DNA of 64,000 bases from Peptococcaceae bacterium 1198_IL3148 (GTDB taxonomy: Bacteria > Bacillota > Desulfotomaculia > Desulfotomaculales > Desulfohalotomaculaceae). The notes below the pieces were generated by a model. It was given only the letters and a program-made list of their open reading frames with translations. It was not told the DNA's origin and did no database searches. This document shows positions 16,727 through 26,561 of the stretch, in pieces (position 1 is the stretch's first letter; each line of letters begins with the position of its first letter). The stretch is taken from contig JBAIYS010000005.1 of the NCBI GenBank assembly GCA_036763105.1, positions 62,001-126,000 of the forward strand. The letters run 5' to 3'. The translations under genes were made by a program, and so were the position numbers.

Positions 16727-17347
16727 TTATTTTAAGTATGGGTTTCTTTTCATTTCCTGTTCAATGGTGGTGTCGGGACCATGCCCAGGATAAACTGTGG
16801 TTTCACCTGGCAATGTTAGTAGCTTTTCTTTAATGCCTTTAATCAAATCGCTGTGGCTACCGCCTGGAAAGTCCGATCTACCCACCGAACCGCTAAACAG
16901 AGTGTCCCCTGAAAATAACCGACCTTCCACTTTAATGCAGATGCCACCGGGTGTGTGCCCGGGAGTATTGATAATTTCCAATTTTAAATTGCCCACTGTA
17001 ATTACATCCCCATCAGCCAGCAATTGATCTGCAGGTGTGGTGGCAAAGGGGTTGCCGATAAATGCAGACAGATTCTTCTGGGGGTCAGTAAGCATAGCGG
17101 CATCGGCGCTGTGAATTAGCACCTTAGCACCGGTCACCGTTTTTACTTTTGCCACCGCCCCAATATGATCTGCATGTCCATGGGTGCAAATTATATATTC
17201 AACTTTCACCGCCAACCGTTCAACGGTGGCTAAAATCTCAGCTGCATCGCCACCGGGGTCAATCACAGCAGCCCTTTTAGTTTGCTCACAGGCCAAAATA
17301 TAACAATTGGCCTCCATATGACCAACCATTAATGTTTCTAAGATCAC
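16727..17347 (-). CDS. MBL-fold metallohydrolase (glyoxalase II-like, YqgX type)
   Basis: A 206-residue metallo-beta-lactamase-fold hydrolase. The metal-binding motif THGHADHIGAV is near residues 54-64, with further ligands in TPGHTPGG, SGDTLF and YPGHGPDT. The size fits the short hydroxyacylglutathione-hydrolase-like proteins of Firmicutes, which lack the C-terminal domain of true GloB. The likely substrate is a thioester or similar small molecule, but this is unproven. It lies downstream of dtd in the recJ-apt-relA-dtd run, as in many Clostridia. Confidence 0.9.
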   Translation of the reverse strand: MILETLMVGHMEANCYILACEQTKRAAVIDPGGDAAEILATVERLAVKVEYIICTHGHADHIGAVAKVKTVTGAKVLIHSADAAMLTDPQKNLSAFIGNPFATTPADQLLADGDVITVGNLKLEIINTPGHTPGGICIKVEGRLFSGDTLFSGSVGRSDFPGGSHSDLIKGIKEKLLTLPGETTVYPGHGPDTTIEQEMKRNPYLK

Positions 17348-17384
17348 AGGTATTCCCCCAAATAATAATTTTTAAAATTATTTT

Positions 17385-17822
17385 CTAACTTTCCAACAGT
17401 ATTGTTACCGGTCCGTCATTAACAATGTTTACCACCATGTGTTCTTGAAATTTACCGGTAGCCACCTTTAAACCTTGTTGTTGTAAAGCTTGGACAAACC
17501 GGTGATACAACTCCCTGGCAACTTCGGGTTTGGCAGCGCTGGAGAAACTGGGACGGCGACCGCGCCGACAATCGCCATAGAGAGTAAACTGTGAAACTGC
17601 CAGTACTTCTCCACCAATATCCAATACTGATAGGTTCATCTTATTTTGGTCATCTTCAAAAATTCTTAAATTGGCGATTTTATCGGCTAAATATTTAATA
17701 TCATTTTCAGTATCCCCGTCACCAACGCCTAATAATACCACTAACCCTTTGTGAATTTGGCCAATCACTTCATTATCCACAGTTACCGATCCGCTGGTAA
17801 CTCTCTGTATCACTGCTCGCAT
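17385..17822 (-). CDS. dtd: D-aminoacyl-tRNA deacylase
   Basis: A 145-residue enzyme that removes D-amino acids (and glycine from tRNA-Ala) from mischarged tRNA. It begins [15 protein letters not shown]. The two catalytic motifs are [17 protein letters not shown] near residue 77 and [11 protein letters not shown] at the C-terminus. It starts 14 bases after relA, consistent with one operon. The length is standard. Confidence 0.96.
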   Translation of the reverse strand: MRAVIQRVTSGSVTVDNEVIGQIHKGLVVLLGVGDGDTENDIKYLADKIANLRIFEDDQNKMNLSVLDIGGEVLAVSQFTLYGDCRRGRRPSFSSAAKPEVARELYHRFVQALQQQGLKVATGKFQEHMVVNIVNDGPVTILLES

Positions 17823-17836
17823 GCTACACCCCCGTT

Positions 17837-20017
17837 TTAGTGTGCCACAGTTTGACCTCCAGCTACCCGACGCACTCCGTAGACATCCTTGATCCTTTTT
17901 ACTTTGTTAACCACATACTCCAGTTGCTCCAAACTGCTTAGGTGTAGCGCCAATTCAATGGTGGCCATCCGATCTTTCCGAGTACGGGCAGTAACCCAAT
18001 TGGTGTTTATTTTCATTTCCAACAGTACGTTGAGTACGTCGTTTAACAACCCAGCCCGGTCAAAGCCGTGGACTTCCAATTTAACATGGAAAGATGAATG
18101 GAAATTTTTATCCCACGTCACTTCCACCAGCCGTTCTGTTTCTTCCTTAGCCAGTTCTGCTAGGTTCTGGCAATCGGTGCGATGAATGGATACCCCCCGT
18201 CCCCTGGTGATATAGCCAATAATGTCATCACCAGGCACCGGGTTACAGCAGTGGGCTAATCTAATTAACAAATTATCAATCCCTTTAACCCGAATACCCT
18301 GGGTCGGTTTGCCCCAATCATCTTTGTTTGATTGTCTTGCGGTTACATCTTCAACAGTAATGGGTTTTTTAACATCAAGTTCCAGTTCATCTTTCAATTT
18401 GCCGAGAATCATCAAAGCAGTTACTTGGCCACTGCCAATGGCGGCAAAAACATCGTCTACACTGGAAAAATTAAATTTCTTACCCACTTCCAATAATTTA
18501 TCGCTTTTGATAATATTGGGTTCCAATCCATGTTTTTTGATTTCTCGTTCTAATGTCTCCCGGCCTCGAACAATGTTTTCCTCTTTTTGCTCTTTTTTAA
18601 ACCATTGGCGAATCCGGGCTTTTGCTTGGGAGGTCTTAACAATGTTTAACCAATCGCGACTGGGCCCACTGCTTTTATTGGTAATCACTTCAATGATATT
18701 ACCATTTTTAAGCTTATAGTCCAGGGGTACAATTCTACCATTAACTTTGGCACCAATGCAGCGATGGCCGATGTCGGTGTGAATGCGATAAGCAAAATCT
18801 ATTGGCACCGAACCCGATGGCAGTTCCACCACATCACCCTTGGGGGTAAACACAAACACCGAGTGGGCAAAAATGTCTATTTTTAGACCTTCCATAAACT
18901 CATGGGCATCCCGCAGGTCATGCTGCCAATCCAACAGTTGTCGCAACCAGCTTAATTTCTCATCATAATTCTTGTTACCGCCCTTGACACCTTCTTTATA
19001 TCGCCAATGGGCGGCAATGCCATACTCGGCAGTGCGGTGCATTTCAAAGGTGCGAATTTGTATTTCAAAGGGTTCACCCTTAGGTCCAATCACGGTGGTA
19101 TGCAATGACTGGTACATATTGGTTTTGGGCATGGCAATATAGTCTTTAAATCTACCGGGAATTGGTTTCCAAATGGTGTGAGCAATACCTAAGGCACCGT
19201 AACAATCCTTTACGGTATCCACAAATATCCGAATGGCCAGCACGTCAAAAATCTCTGTAAAGTCCTTTTGCTGTTCCTTCATTTTTTTATAAATTGAATA
19301 AAAGTTTTTGGGCCGCCCGGTTATTTCGGCCTTAATCCCCATTTCCAACAGTCTTTCGTTCAACATATTGATCACTTGTTGAATGAATTCTTCCCGCTTC
19401 TTCCGGGTAGAAGCAACCAATTCCTTTAACCGATAATATTCATCCGGATACCGATAGCGGAAAGATATATCTTCTAATTCCCATTTGATATGGTAAATTC
19501 CTAAGCGATGGGCCAAAGGAGCAAAGATCTCTAAAGTCTCTTCTGCCTTTTCCCGTTGTTTGGCTTGGGATTGATAGTTTAGAGTGCGCAGATTGTGTAG
19601 CCGGTCTGCCAATTTAATTAAAACTACTCTAATATCCTTGGCCATAGCCAAAAACATTTTACGCAAGTTTTCCGCCTGGCGCTCTTCTTTAGATTTAAAT
19701 TCTAATTTACCGAGCTTGGTTACTCCGTCAACCAATAAAGCAACATCTTCGCCAAATTCTTCCTTAATATCGTCCAACGTAATGACAGTATCTTCTACCA
19801 CATCATGCAACAGGCCACCCACCAGCGTTCTGGTGTCCAGTTGCAAATCAGCCAGTATTTTAGCTACTTCCACCGGGTGAATAAAAAAATCTTCACCGGA
19901 TATTCTCTTTTGTCCAAAATGAGCCCATTCAGCATAGCGGTACGCTTTGCGGAGGAAAGCGATGTCCGCATGGGGATTATACTTATTAACTTTGGCAATA
20001 ATTTCTTCTAAGGACAC
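17837..20017 (-). CDS. relA: Bifunctional (p)ppGpp synthetase/hydrolase Rel
   Basis: A 726-residue stringent-response enzyme. The HD hydrolase domain (residues about 45-150) keeps its metal and catalytic residues in [10 protein letters not shown] and [12 protein letters not shown]. The synthetase domain has the motif [18 protein letters not shown]. Then come TGS (about 390-450, ending [13 protein letters not shown]), a zinc-finger/helical region with HCCNPVPGD, and a C-terminal ACT domain. Both catalytic sites look intact, so it should both make and degrade ppGpp. The start is GTG 20017 behind AAAGGAGGGG. Confidence 0.97.
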   Translation of the reverse strand: MSLEEIIAKVNKYNPHADIAFLRKAYRYAEWAHFGQKRISGEDFFIHPVEVAKILADLQLDTRTLVGGLLHDVVEDTVITLDDIKEEFGEDVALLVDGVTKLGKLEFKSKEERQAENLRKMFLAMAKDIRVVLIKLADRLHNLRTLNYQSQAKQREKAEETLEIFAPLAHRLGIYHIKWELEDISFRYRYPDEYYRLKELVASTRKKREEFIQQVINMLNERLLEMGIKAEITGRPKNFYSIYKKMKEQQKDFTEIFDVLAIRIFVDTVKDCYGALGIAHTIWKPIPGRFKDYIAMPKTNMYQSLHTTVIGPKGEPFEIQIRTFEMHRTAEYGIAAHWRYKEGVKGGNKNYDEKLSWLRQLLDWQHDLRDAHEFMEGLKIDIFAHSVFVFTPKGDVVELPSGSVPIDFAYRIHTDIGHRCIGAKVNGRIVPLDYKLKNGNIIEVITNKSSGPSRDWLNIVKTSQAKARIRQWFKKEQKEENIVRGRETLEREIKKHGLEPNIIKSDKLLEVGKKFNFSSVDDVFAAIGSGQVTALMILGKLKDELELDVKKPITVEDVTARQSNKDDWGKPTQGIRVKGIDNLLIRLAHCCNPVPGDDIIGYITRGRGVSIHRTDCQNLAELAKEETERLVEVTWDKNFHSSFHVKLEVHGFDRAGLLNDVLNVLLEMKINTNWVTARTRKDRMATIELALHLSSLEQLEYVVNKVKRIKDVYGVRRVAGGQTVAH

Positions 20018-20047
20018 CGTTCACCCCTCCTTTATATTAGCCCAAAA

Positions 20048-20068
20048 GGGCTCAATTAAATTGAGCCC
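20048..20068. repeat. Palindromic repeat GGGCTCAAT/ATTGAGCCC, copy 2
   Basis: It has the same arms as 16620-16639 with spacer TAA. The upstream bases AGCCC-AAAA-GGGCT add a second nested palindrome. It lies in the gap between relA and apt. Confidence 0.6.
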
Positions 20069-20114
20069 TTACAATTAATTTACTAGCTTTGGCCATCGAA
20101 CATAAAAAATGTTA

Positions 20115-20633
20115 CTAAATGTCGTATTTTATAAGGGATATTATATCATAATTACCTAGTTTAGCTCTACCATTTAATTCGGTTAATTCAATAATAAAGG
20201 CAGCGCCCACCGTTTCGCCACCCAATTGCTCTACCAAGCGCTGGGCAGCGGCCAATGTACCGCCGGTGGCCAACAGGTCGTCAACCAGCAGCACCCTTTG
20301 TCCAGCAGATATGGAGTCCCGATGGGCTTCCAAGGCATCCTCGCCATATTCCAAAGCATATTTACTTTGAATGACATCGGCAGGTAGTTTTCCGGGCTTA
20401 CGCAGCAACACCACCCCGGCACCCAACTCATAGGCCAGTGGAGCCCCTAGGGCGAATCCCCTGGCTTCGGGGCAAGCAACCAAATCAATATTTAAGGGGC
20501 GGCATTCTTCAGCCAATAACTGGACGGTATATTGGAAGGCCATGGGGTCCTTTAATAATGTGGTAACATCTTTAAAACTGATACCTTTTTTGGGAAAATT
20601 TGGTACAATTCTGATAAAATCTTGTAGATTCAA
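20115..20633 (-). CDS. apt: Adenine phosphoribosyltransferase
   Basis: A 172-residue purine-salvage enzyme that makes AMP from adenine and PRPP. It begins MNLQDFIRIVPNFPKKGISF and carries the PRPP-binding motif VLLVDDLLATGGTL near residues 115-128. It lies between recJ and relA, the usual Firmicutes order. The start appears to be TTG 20633 with GGGAG upstream. Confidence 0.96.
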   Translation of the reverse strand: MNLQDFIRIVPNFPKKGISFKDVTTLLKDPMAFQYTVQLLAEECRPLNIDLVACPEARGFALGAPLAYELGAGVVLLRKPGKLPADVIQSKYALEYGEDALEAHRDSISAGQRVLLVDDLLATGGTLAAAQRLVEQLGGETVGAAFIIELTELNGRAKLGNYDIISLIKYDI

Positions 20634-20665
20634 AAATGGTGTCTCCCTTCTACATTATCTAACAA

Positions 20666-23371
20666 TTATAAGTAAGGTAATTTAGTAATATGTTTTAGGT
20701 TACCGCTTACCATAATGGTAACAAACTGTAGGCCTTCTAACGCAATGTTATTGGTCCAACGAAATGTTTTTGAGATATCAAGATCTAATTTATGATCCGG
20801 CCGGGGCAACATCTTAACTTGATAAAAACCATTTCTATAACTAAACTTAAGTAATCCAAGCTCCTCAAAGATTTTCATTCCCAACAAAGCGGTATAATCC
20901 TCCACCAGTCCACCGCCGTCTTCTTTTAAAATTTCCAACAGGTCCGCCACTGGAATTTCTACCACTTTACTCATACCAACTCTGTGCACCAAGTATTTAT
21001 ACAAAATCACTAAGCAGTCCCGTTCGGTTGACAAGGTGGTTAATGCTTTACTGGCTGCAGCAATGTCCTTAATACCAAACATCAAATAAAGATCTCCGCT
21101 ACCACCGGCAGCCTCTGTGGCCGCCCGTAACCCCTTGGCACTGAAGGGTGGATAATAAAGAACCGCTTTGCCAATGCCACGGATATTTAGTGAACCCACC
21201 AGCGCCGGTGTGGTGACTATGATGACCCCGGAATCGGGAGTAGACAATTGACTAATATATTCTTTTGTATCATCGGGAATTCCGCGGCAGTAATAAACTA
21301 TCCGATGGGCCAAATCTGGGTTTCTCAAGGCCAGCGTATGGGCTAACTCAATGACCTGATAACCACTGGTCACCAAAATAACTATTGACTCGTCGCCAAT
21401 TACTTCTTCCAAAAGGCTTAGCCGATCTGGACAATCACGATAATCATGTAAATTTATTTTCTCCCAAAAATCTGCCGACATTTCTTTAACTTGGTCATCC
21501 ACTGGACCATTTCTTTTATATGATTCCAACTTCTGCAATATATAATCCGGGCTAGATAATCTTAGGGCTTTATTGCTTAATAATTTTTGACAATAGCGGG
21601 CAATATCCTCTGAAAAGTAGGCACAACTGATACCACCATCATTTTTTATCGCTGCTCGGAGGCTGATATCCTTAACCTTTAGTTGCACTGAACGACGACC
21701 GTTCCACTCATTTATTTCCGGCACAAAGGCTACGTCTACAGTTTCGCTGGTGGCCAGCATTTCCCCATAGGCCGCTAAATTAAAACCAATCCCATCGTAT
21801 ACCGACCGATTGCTCTTCAACTTTAGTTTGAGGTGGTTTTGTTTTTCCCCCACCGCCCGCCAATTTACCATCGCCACTTCCCGAACCCCCAATAGTGGTC
21901 CAGGATTACAATGTCCAAAGGGGGCCAACCGGCCCATCTCTTCCACCACATGCTCTGTTAACTCATCCAATGATACTATTTTATCCAAAGTAATAGTAGG
22001 TATCATCAGCTCTTCTGTCAATACCTGATTGGCAAAATCATTAATTTTTTGTCTAAAATTCTCTATATCCTTAGTATAAATGGAAAATCCCGCAGCATTG
22101 GCATGACCACCGAAGTTTATTAAATAGTCCTGACAATAAACCAAAGCATTATACAGGTGGAATCCCTCAATGCTGCGGGCTGACCCCTTGCCTTCTTCAC
22201 CATCCAGAGAAATCATTAATACCGGTCTGTGATAACGCTCTAGCAACCGGGAAGCAACAATGCCAATGACACCGGAATGCCAGTTTTCAGAAGCCAGTAC
22301 CAATACTTTATCCTTTAATCTATCGGGTTCATTTTCCAGCATCCCAATGGCTTCTTCCAACACCTGTAGCTCTATGCCTTGGCGTTCTTGATTGCTCCTA
22401 TTTAACTGCTCAGCTATTTCCATCGCCCTTTCCGGTTCAGGGCACAACAATAACTCGACCCCTAATCTAGGGTCCCCCACCCGGCCGGCGGCATTCAAAC
22501 GTGGCCCTAAGGCAAAGCCAACATCCTTAGTGTCCACCACCGCTTTTTTAGCAACACCACTGACTTCTTTTAAAGCGGCCAGCCCTAAATTGGGGCTGAC
22601 TCTCAATTGTTCTAATCCATGTTTAACTATCACCCGGTTTTCTCCTAACAATGGCACTATGTCGGCCACCGTTCCCAAGCAAGCAATGTCCAACAGGTCA
22701 TACCAAGCATGATTGGGCAGCTCAATTTCTTGATAGATTGCCTGCACCAGCTTTAATGCTACACCAACACCGGCCAGATCTTTAAAAGGGTAGTTACAGT
22801 CCACCCTTTTGGGATTTACCACCGCCTCTGCCTTAGGCAATTCCACACCGGGCTCATGGTGATCGGTAATGATTAATTTAAGACCAAGCTGTTGGGCCAG
22901 TTTAGCCTCTTCGATGGCAGTGATACCGCAGTCTACAGTGATAACCAGTTGATAGCCCTCTTCTGCTGCCCAACGCAAGGTATCTTGATGCAAACCATAT
23001 CCCTGTTCACGTTGGGGTATGTAATAGTCCACAACACCGCCTAAACGATGCAAAGCATTAACCAACAGTGCGGTGGCTGAAATACCATCAACATCATAAT
23101 CCCCATGTACCAATATCGGTTGACCTTTTTGTAGACATTCCATTACCACCTGCAACGCTTTATCCATGTCCTTCATTAGTAAAGGGTCATTTAAGCCATC
23201 CAATTTGCTGTTTAAAAATGCCCGGGCTTCTTCCACGGTATGAATTCCGCGATTAATCAACAATTGTGCCAATACTTCCGAAATATTTAACTGATTAGCT
23301 AAAATAATCTTCAGTGTAGGGTTATTCGATTTTACTCGCCAAAGTTTTTTGTTTTTTGTAGTTTTATTCAT
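20666..23371 (-). CDS. recJ: Single-stranded-DNA exonuclease RecJ
   Basis: A 5'-3' single-strand exonuclease used in repair and recombination. Manganese ligands sit in HGDYDVDGISATALL (residues about 94-108), TVDCGITA and IITDHHEPG; the DHHA1 motif is FGGHANAAGFSI near 410. An OB-fold region follows, around 470-560. At 901 residues it is longer than E. coli RecJ because of a C-terminal extension of about 330 residues. That extension resembles the one in many Gram-positive RecJ proteins, with a degenerate helicase-like segment. ATG 23371 follows GTAGGTG. Confidence 0.95.
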   Translation of the reverse strand: MNKTTKNKKLWRVKSNNPTLKIILANQLNISEVLAQLLINRGIHTVEEARAFLNSKLDGLNDPLLMKDMDKALQVVMECLQKGQPILVHGDYDVDGISATALLVNALHRLGGVVDYYIPQREQGYGLHQDTLRWAAEEGYQLVITVDCGITAIEEAKLAQQLGLKLIITDHHEPGVELPKAEAVVNPKRVDCNYPFKDLAGVGVALKLVQAIYQEIELPNHAWYDLLDIACLGTVADIVPLLGENRVIVKHGLEQLRVSPNLGLAALKEVSGVAKKAVVDTKDVGFALGPRLNAAGRVGDPRLGVELLLCPEPERAMEIAEQLNRSNQERQGIELQVLEEAIGMLENEPDRLKDKVLVLASENWHSGVIGIVASRLLERYHRPVLMISLDGEEGKGSARSIEGFHLYNALVYCQDYLINFGGHANAAGFSIYTKDIENFRQKINDFANQVLTEELMIPTITLDKIVSLDELTEHVVEEMGRLAPFGHCNPGPLLGVREVAMVNWRAVGEKQNHLKLKLKSNRSVYDGIGFNLAAYGEMLATSETVDVAFVPEINEWNGRRSVQLKVKDISLRAAIKNDGGISCAYFSEDIARYCQKLLSNKALRLSSPDYILQKLESYKRNGPVDDQVKEMSADFWEKINLHDYRDCPDRLSLLEEVIGDESIVILVTSGYQVIELAHTLALRNPDLAHRIVYYCRGIPDDTKEYISQLSTPDSGVIIVTTPALVGSLNIRGIGKAVLYYPPFSAKGLRAATEAAGGSGDLYLMFGIKDIAAASKALTTLSTERDCLVILYKYLVHRVGMSKVVEIPVADLLEILKEDGGGLVEDYTALLGMKIFEELGLLKFSYRNGFYQVKMLPRPDHKLDLDISKTFRWTNNIALEGLQFVTIMVSGNLKHITKLPYL

Positions 23372-23556
23372 AGCAACACCTACTTAACTGTTCTATATCA
23401 ATTATAAACTAGCCCAACCATATATTCAATGAATGGTAAAAAATATTGTGAAATCTGACACAAGCCTCGGGCTTAGCTAACGAATAAGTTTAGTTGGTTG
23501 GGGAAATAATATGATTAACAAAGCAACTAGTGATTAAAAGGAGTGATTTCAGCAAA

Positions 23557-23838
23557 GTGAATAACCTAACTATCCATGAATATTTTAATGACGTTGCTAA
23601 CAGATTACCAGAAGAAGCTGGCAATGTTTTAAGAGCATTATTCACTGAGGGAAAAATGAATAAAGAAGAATTATCGTTAACCGCCAAAGTAAAAAGAGCG
23701 GTATTGGACCATATAATTATGCAACTTTATGCATTGGGATTGGTGGATGTAACCTCAGAGGGAAAAAGTAAAATTTGCTCTGTAACCAAACTTGGTGAAG
23801 AATACCTCGATTTGCATAAGCTTAAGCCAGCGATTTAA
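23557..23838 (+). CDS. Hypothetical small winged-helix-like protein
   Basis: A 93-residue protein beginning MNNLTIHEYFNDVANRLPEE. The helix pattern with LLNK-type and KLGEEYLDLHKL segments, ending in a possible beta-wing (GKSKICSVTKLG), resembles a small MarR/winged-helix fold, but I do not recognise the family. GTG 23557 is chosen because AAAAGGAGTGA lies upstream, though the spacing is long; GTG 23530 would add nine residues. It is a lone forward gene between two minus-strand blocks. Confidence 0.55.
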   Translation: MNNLTIHEYFNDVANRLPEEAGNVLRALFTEGKMNKEELSLTAKVKRAVLDHIIMQLYALGLVDVTSEGKSKICSVTKLGEEYLDLHKLKPAI

Positions 23839-23844
23839 CAATTC

Positions 23845-23970
23845 AAGGGGCTGTTGCAATACCTACAATAGAGGACGGTTTTCACACCGTCCCCACCAAG
23901 TAACACAGGTTTGGTGCTCGGGGCAGGTATGGAAACCTGCCCCGAGCACCACTTTTGGCAACAGCCCCTT
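23845..23970. mobile_element. MITE-like element with 13-bp terminal inverted repeats
   Basis: A 126-bp segment bounded by perfect AAGGGGCTGTTGC (23845-23857) and GCAACAGCCCCTT (23958-23970). It encloses two hairpins, GGACGGT/ACCGTCC (23873-23892) and GGTGCTCGGGGCAGGT / ACCTGCCCCGAGCACC (23913-23950). The ends resemble insertion-sequence termini, but there is no transposase, so it would be non-autonomous. Confidence 0.7.
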
Positions 23971-24043
23971 AATTTTGAATTCTGAATTATAAATTTTTGA
24001 GTTTTTCATTTATAATTCAAAATTCTCAATTCATAATTGCCTT
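23971..24043. repeat. AT-rich inverted repeat next to the ABC ATPase gene
   Basis: The two arms (about 23971-23994 and 24007-24035) are imperfect inverted copies built from AATTCAAAATTC and AATTCATAATT units. It is the longest copy of the repeat also seen at 7289 and 16701. Confidence 0.5.
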
Positions 24044-24057
24044 CTTTATAATTGCTT

Positions 24058-24783
24058 TTACAGTATTTTACTCAAGAAGGACTGGGTTCTGGGGTTTTGG
24101 GCGTTAGTGAATATTTGTTCTGGATTGCCTTCTTCCACGATTTTGCCTTCGTCCATAAAAAGAACTCGGTCGCCCACTTCCCGAGCAAAGCCCATTTCGT
24201 GGGTAACCACCACCATGGTCATCCCTTCCTTGGCTAACTGTTTCATCACCGCCAGCACCTCTCCCACCATCTCTGGATCTAATGCGCTGGTGGGTTCGTC
24301 AAACAGCATTACTTTAGGCTTCATGGCCAACGCCCTGGCTATTGCCACCCGCTGTTGCTGACCGCCGGAAAGTTGACTGGGATAAACATCAGCCTTATCC
24401 GACAAGCCAACCTTTTGCAGCAGTTCCTTAGCAATTTCCTCTGCCTCTTGTTGGCTGATACCCCGCACTTTCATTGGGGCCAAGGTAATATTATCCAGGA
24501 CAGTTTTATGGGGAAATAAATTAAACCGTTGGAACACCATGCCCACTTCTTGGCGGACATAGTTAATATCTGTCTTGGGATCAGTAATATCATAACCATC
24601 AACAACAATGGTTCCAGCTGTTGGTTCCTCCAACCGATTTATACAGCGCAGAAAAGTACTTTTTCCTGAACCGGAAGGTCCGATAACCACCACCACTTCT
24701 TTTTCTTCGATGGCACAGTTTACATCCTTTAATACTTCCAATTTGCCAAAGCTTTTATATAGATTATTAACTTCAATGATCAT
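24058..24783 (-). CDS. Polar amino-acid ABC transporter, ATP-binding protein (GlnQ-like)
   Basis: A 241-residue ATPase powering amino-acid import. Walker A is [13 protein letters not shown] near residues 34-46, the signature is [15 protein letters not shown], and Walker B is [14 protein letters not shown]. It is closest to the GlnQ/HisP class, in which two copies drive a dimer of the permease. It is the last gene of the binding protein-permease-ATPase operon read leftwards. Substrate choice depends on the binding protein; glutamine, cystine or an arginine-type ligand are all possible. Confidence 0.94.
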   Translation of the reverse strand: MIIEVNNLYKSFGKLEVLKDVNCAIEEKEVVVVIGPSGSGKSTFLRCINRLEEPTAGTIVVDGYDITDPKTDINYVRQEVGMVFQRFNLFPHKTVLDNITLAPMKVRGISQQEAEEIAKELLQKVGLSDKADVYPSQLSGGQQQRVAIARALAMKPKVMLFDEPTSALDPEMVGEVLAVMKQLAKEGMTMVVVTHEMGFAREVGDRVLFMDEGKIVEEGNPEQIFTNAQNPRTQSFLSKIL

Positions 24784-24831
24784 CGGATTTCAACCTCATT
24801 TCTGTACAATCTGCCTGTTTGCTGATGCCAG

Positions 24832-25530
24832 TTAATCATCAGTTTTTAGTCTCCTCTCCAACCTATCCACCAACCGAGAGAAGGTAAAGGTCATAATTAA
24901 ATAGATAAAGGCCGCTGTTAACCACAGTTCAAAGGTAGCATAGGTACGGGCAACTTCCAACTGGGTTTTTCGAGACAGTTCCTCAAAGCCAATGACAGAT
25001 AACAGCGATGTTTCTTTTAATAAAGCAATAAATTCGTTACCCATTGGTGGGATCACTCGTTTAAAGGCTTGGGGCAAAATAACATAACGCATTGCTTGGG
25101 TGTGGGTCATTCCCAATGAACGGGCAGCTTCCATTTGTCCCTTCTCAATGGACTGCACCCCGGAACGGAAAATTTCAGCAATATAGGCTCCACTATTTAA
25201 GGATATAGACATAATTGCCGCCACCCAAATGTTTAGGGAAAAATCAGACATAAAGGGAGTGCCACCATAGATCACATACTGTTCGTGAAGCAGTTTAAAT
25301 ACCCTGGGCAAACCAAAGTATATTAACATAATTTGTACAAAAAGTGGTGTACCACGCAAAAAATCCACATAAGCGGTACCGATCATGCGGAAGACTTTTC
25401 TATTTGATAGTCGAGCTAAACCAGTAATTAAACCAATGATACCACCGAGCAGAATACCAACCACCGTGATGAATAATGATACTCCAGCTCCTTCAATCAT
25501 CAATGGTAATGCATGTATAATTGTGTCCAT
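24832..25530 (-). CDS. Polar amino-acid ABC transporter, permease (HisM/GlnP type)
   Basis: A 232-residue membrane protein with about five transmembrane helices and the inner-membrane-component motif EIFRSGVQSIEKGQMEAARSLG (EAA loop, near residues 128-150). It forms the translocation path with the ATPase encoded 48 bases downstream. Between it and the binding-protein gene upstream is a strong hairpin (25568-25600) that would lower its expression relative to the binding protein. ATG 25530 follows GAGGTGA. Confidence 0.94.
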   Translation of the reverse strand: MDTIIHALPLMIEGAGVSLFITVVGILLGGIIGLITGLARLSNRKVFRMIGTAYVDFLRGTPLFVQIMLIYFGLPRVFKLLHEQYVIYGGTPFMSDFSLNIWVAAIMSISLNSGAYIAEIFRSGVQSIEKGQMEAARSLGMTHTQAMRYVILPQAFKRVIPPMGNEFIALLKETSLLSVIGFEELSRKTQLEVARTYATFELWLTAAFIYLIMTFTFSRLVDRLERRLKTDD

Positions 25531-25567
25531 AATTCACCTCATCTTTAATCTGTGCCACAGCACAATA

Positions 25568-25600
25568 AATATGCGTAACCGTTAGGGGGTTACGCATATT
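25568..25600 (-). terminator. Intra-operon hairpin between binding protein and permease
   Basis: A perfect 13-bp inverted repeat, AATATGCGTAACC / GGTTACGCATATT, with a 7-base loop. There is no long T run, so it may be a partial terminator or an mRNA stabiliser giving more binding protein than permease. Its core GCGTAACC/GGTTACGC recurs in the terminator at 44351-44386. Confidence 0.65.
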
Positions 25601-25613
25601 TGCTCTTGCTAAT

Positions 25614-26453
25614 TTATTTTACTTCGCCTGGCAAATAATCGGGTGGTGTCACATTAAACCACTTTTCATAAATTTCAGCGTACTTACCATTTTCTTTTAG
25701 AGTATTTAAACCATTGTTAATTTTCTCCAACAGTTCTGTGTTTCCTTTAGCTACCGCGATACCATAATATTCACCGTTTAACACATCGCCAACCATTTTA
25801 ACTTGACCGGCACCCTTTTTGTCAATAAAGTTTTGGGTAACAGGCAAGTCATTAATAACAGCTTGGGCGCCACCATTAACCAGTTCCATAAATACCAAGT
25901 CGGTGGTGTTATATGTCTTAACTGTTGCCCCATATTGAGCGGCAATTTCATTAGCTGTGTCTGCTCCGGTGGTACCAATTTGCACGGCAATGGTCTTGCC
26001 AGCCAAATCCTCTGGTTTAACAATGTCGTTGTTTCCTTCTGCCACAGCAATCACTAAACCAGCTTCATAATAAGGCATTGAGAAGTCAACTTGTTCTTCA
26101 CGTTCTGGTTTAATTGTCATACCGGAGATGGCCACATCAATTTGACCGGTTTGTAATGCCGGAATTAAACCGTCAAAACCCAAACTCTTTAATTCAACTT
26201 CTAATCCTTCTACTTCACCAATGGCTTTAATTAAATCAATATCAAAACCAACAAAGTCACCATTTTCATCGGTGGATTCAAAGGGAGCAAAGGTAGGTTC
26301 GAAGGATGCTACAATCTTCTCTTTAGCCTGCGCGTTATCGCCAGCTTGTTGTTCTTCAGCATCCGGTTTTTCGCCGCCACCACAGCCCACGGCCACCAGC
26401 ATTAGGGCTAAAATGGTTAACATAACCAGGCCCAGTTTCAACATTTTTTTCAT
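25614..26453 (-). CDS. Amino-acid ABC transporter, substrate-binding lipoprotein
   Basis: A 279-residue family-3 solute-binding protein. The signal peptide ends in a lipobox, VAVGCGGGE, with lipidated C24, so it is anchored outside the membrane. After a short acidic linker the binding fold starts at KIVASFEPTFAPFE and contains FVGFDIDLIKAIGEVEG, the family signature. ATG 26453 follows AAGGAGG. It is first in the importer operon. The ligand is likely a polar amino acid but cannot be named. A second, different protein with this fold is encoded at 35335-36441. Confidence 0.94.
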   Translation of the reverse strand: MKKMLKLGLVMLTILALMLVAVGCGGGEKPDAEEQQAGDNAQAKEKIVASFEPTFAPFESTDENGDFVGFDIDLIKAIGEVEGLEVELKSLGFDGLIPALQTGQIDVAISGMTIKPEREEQVDFSMPYYEAGLVIAVAEGNNDIVKPEDLAGKTIAVQIGTTGADTANEIAAQYGATVKTYNTTDLVFMELVNGGAQAVINDLPVTQNFIDKKGAGQVKMVGDVLNGEYYGIAVAKGNTELLEKINNGLNTLKENGKYAEIYEKWFNVTPPDYLPGEVK

Positions 26454-26561
26454 TTAATAGTCCTCCTTGAATACTAATTTCAATTTACTTATAATTATAC
26501 ATGAATTATTCGCTTTATTTTTATCAATTCCTGCTATATCGTAAAATTTTTTTAAATACCA

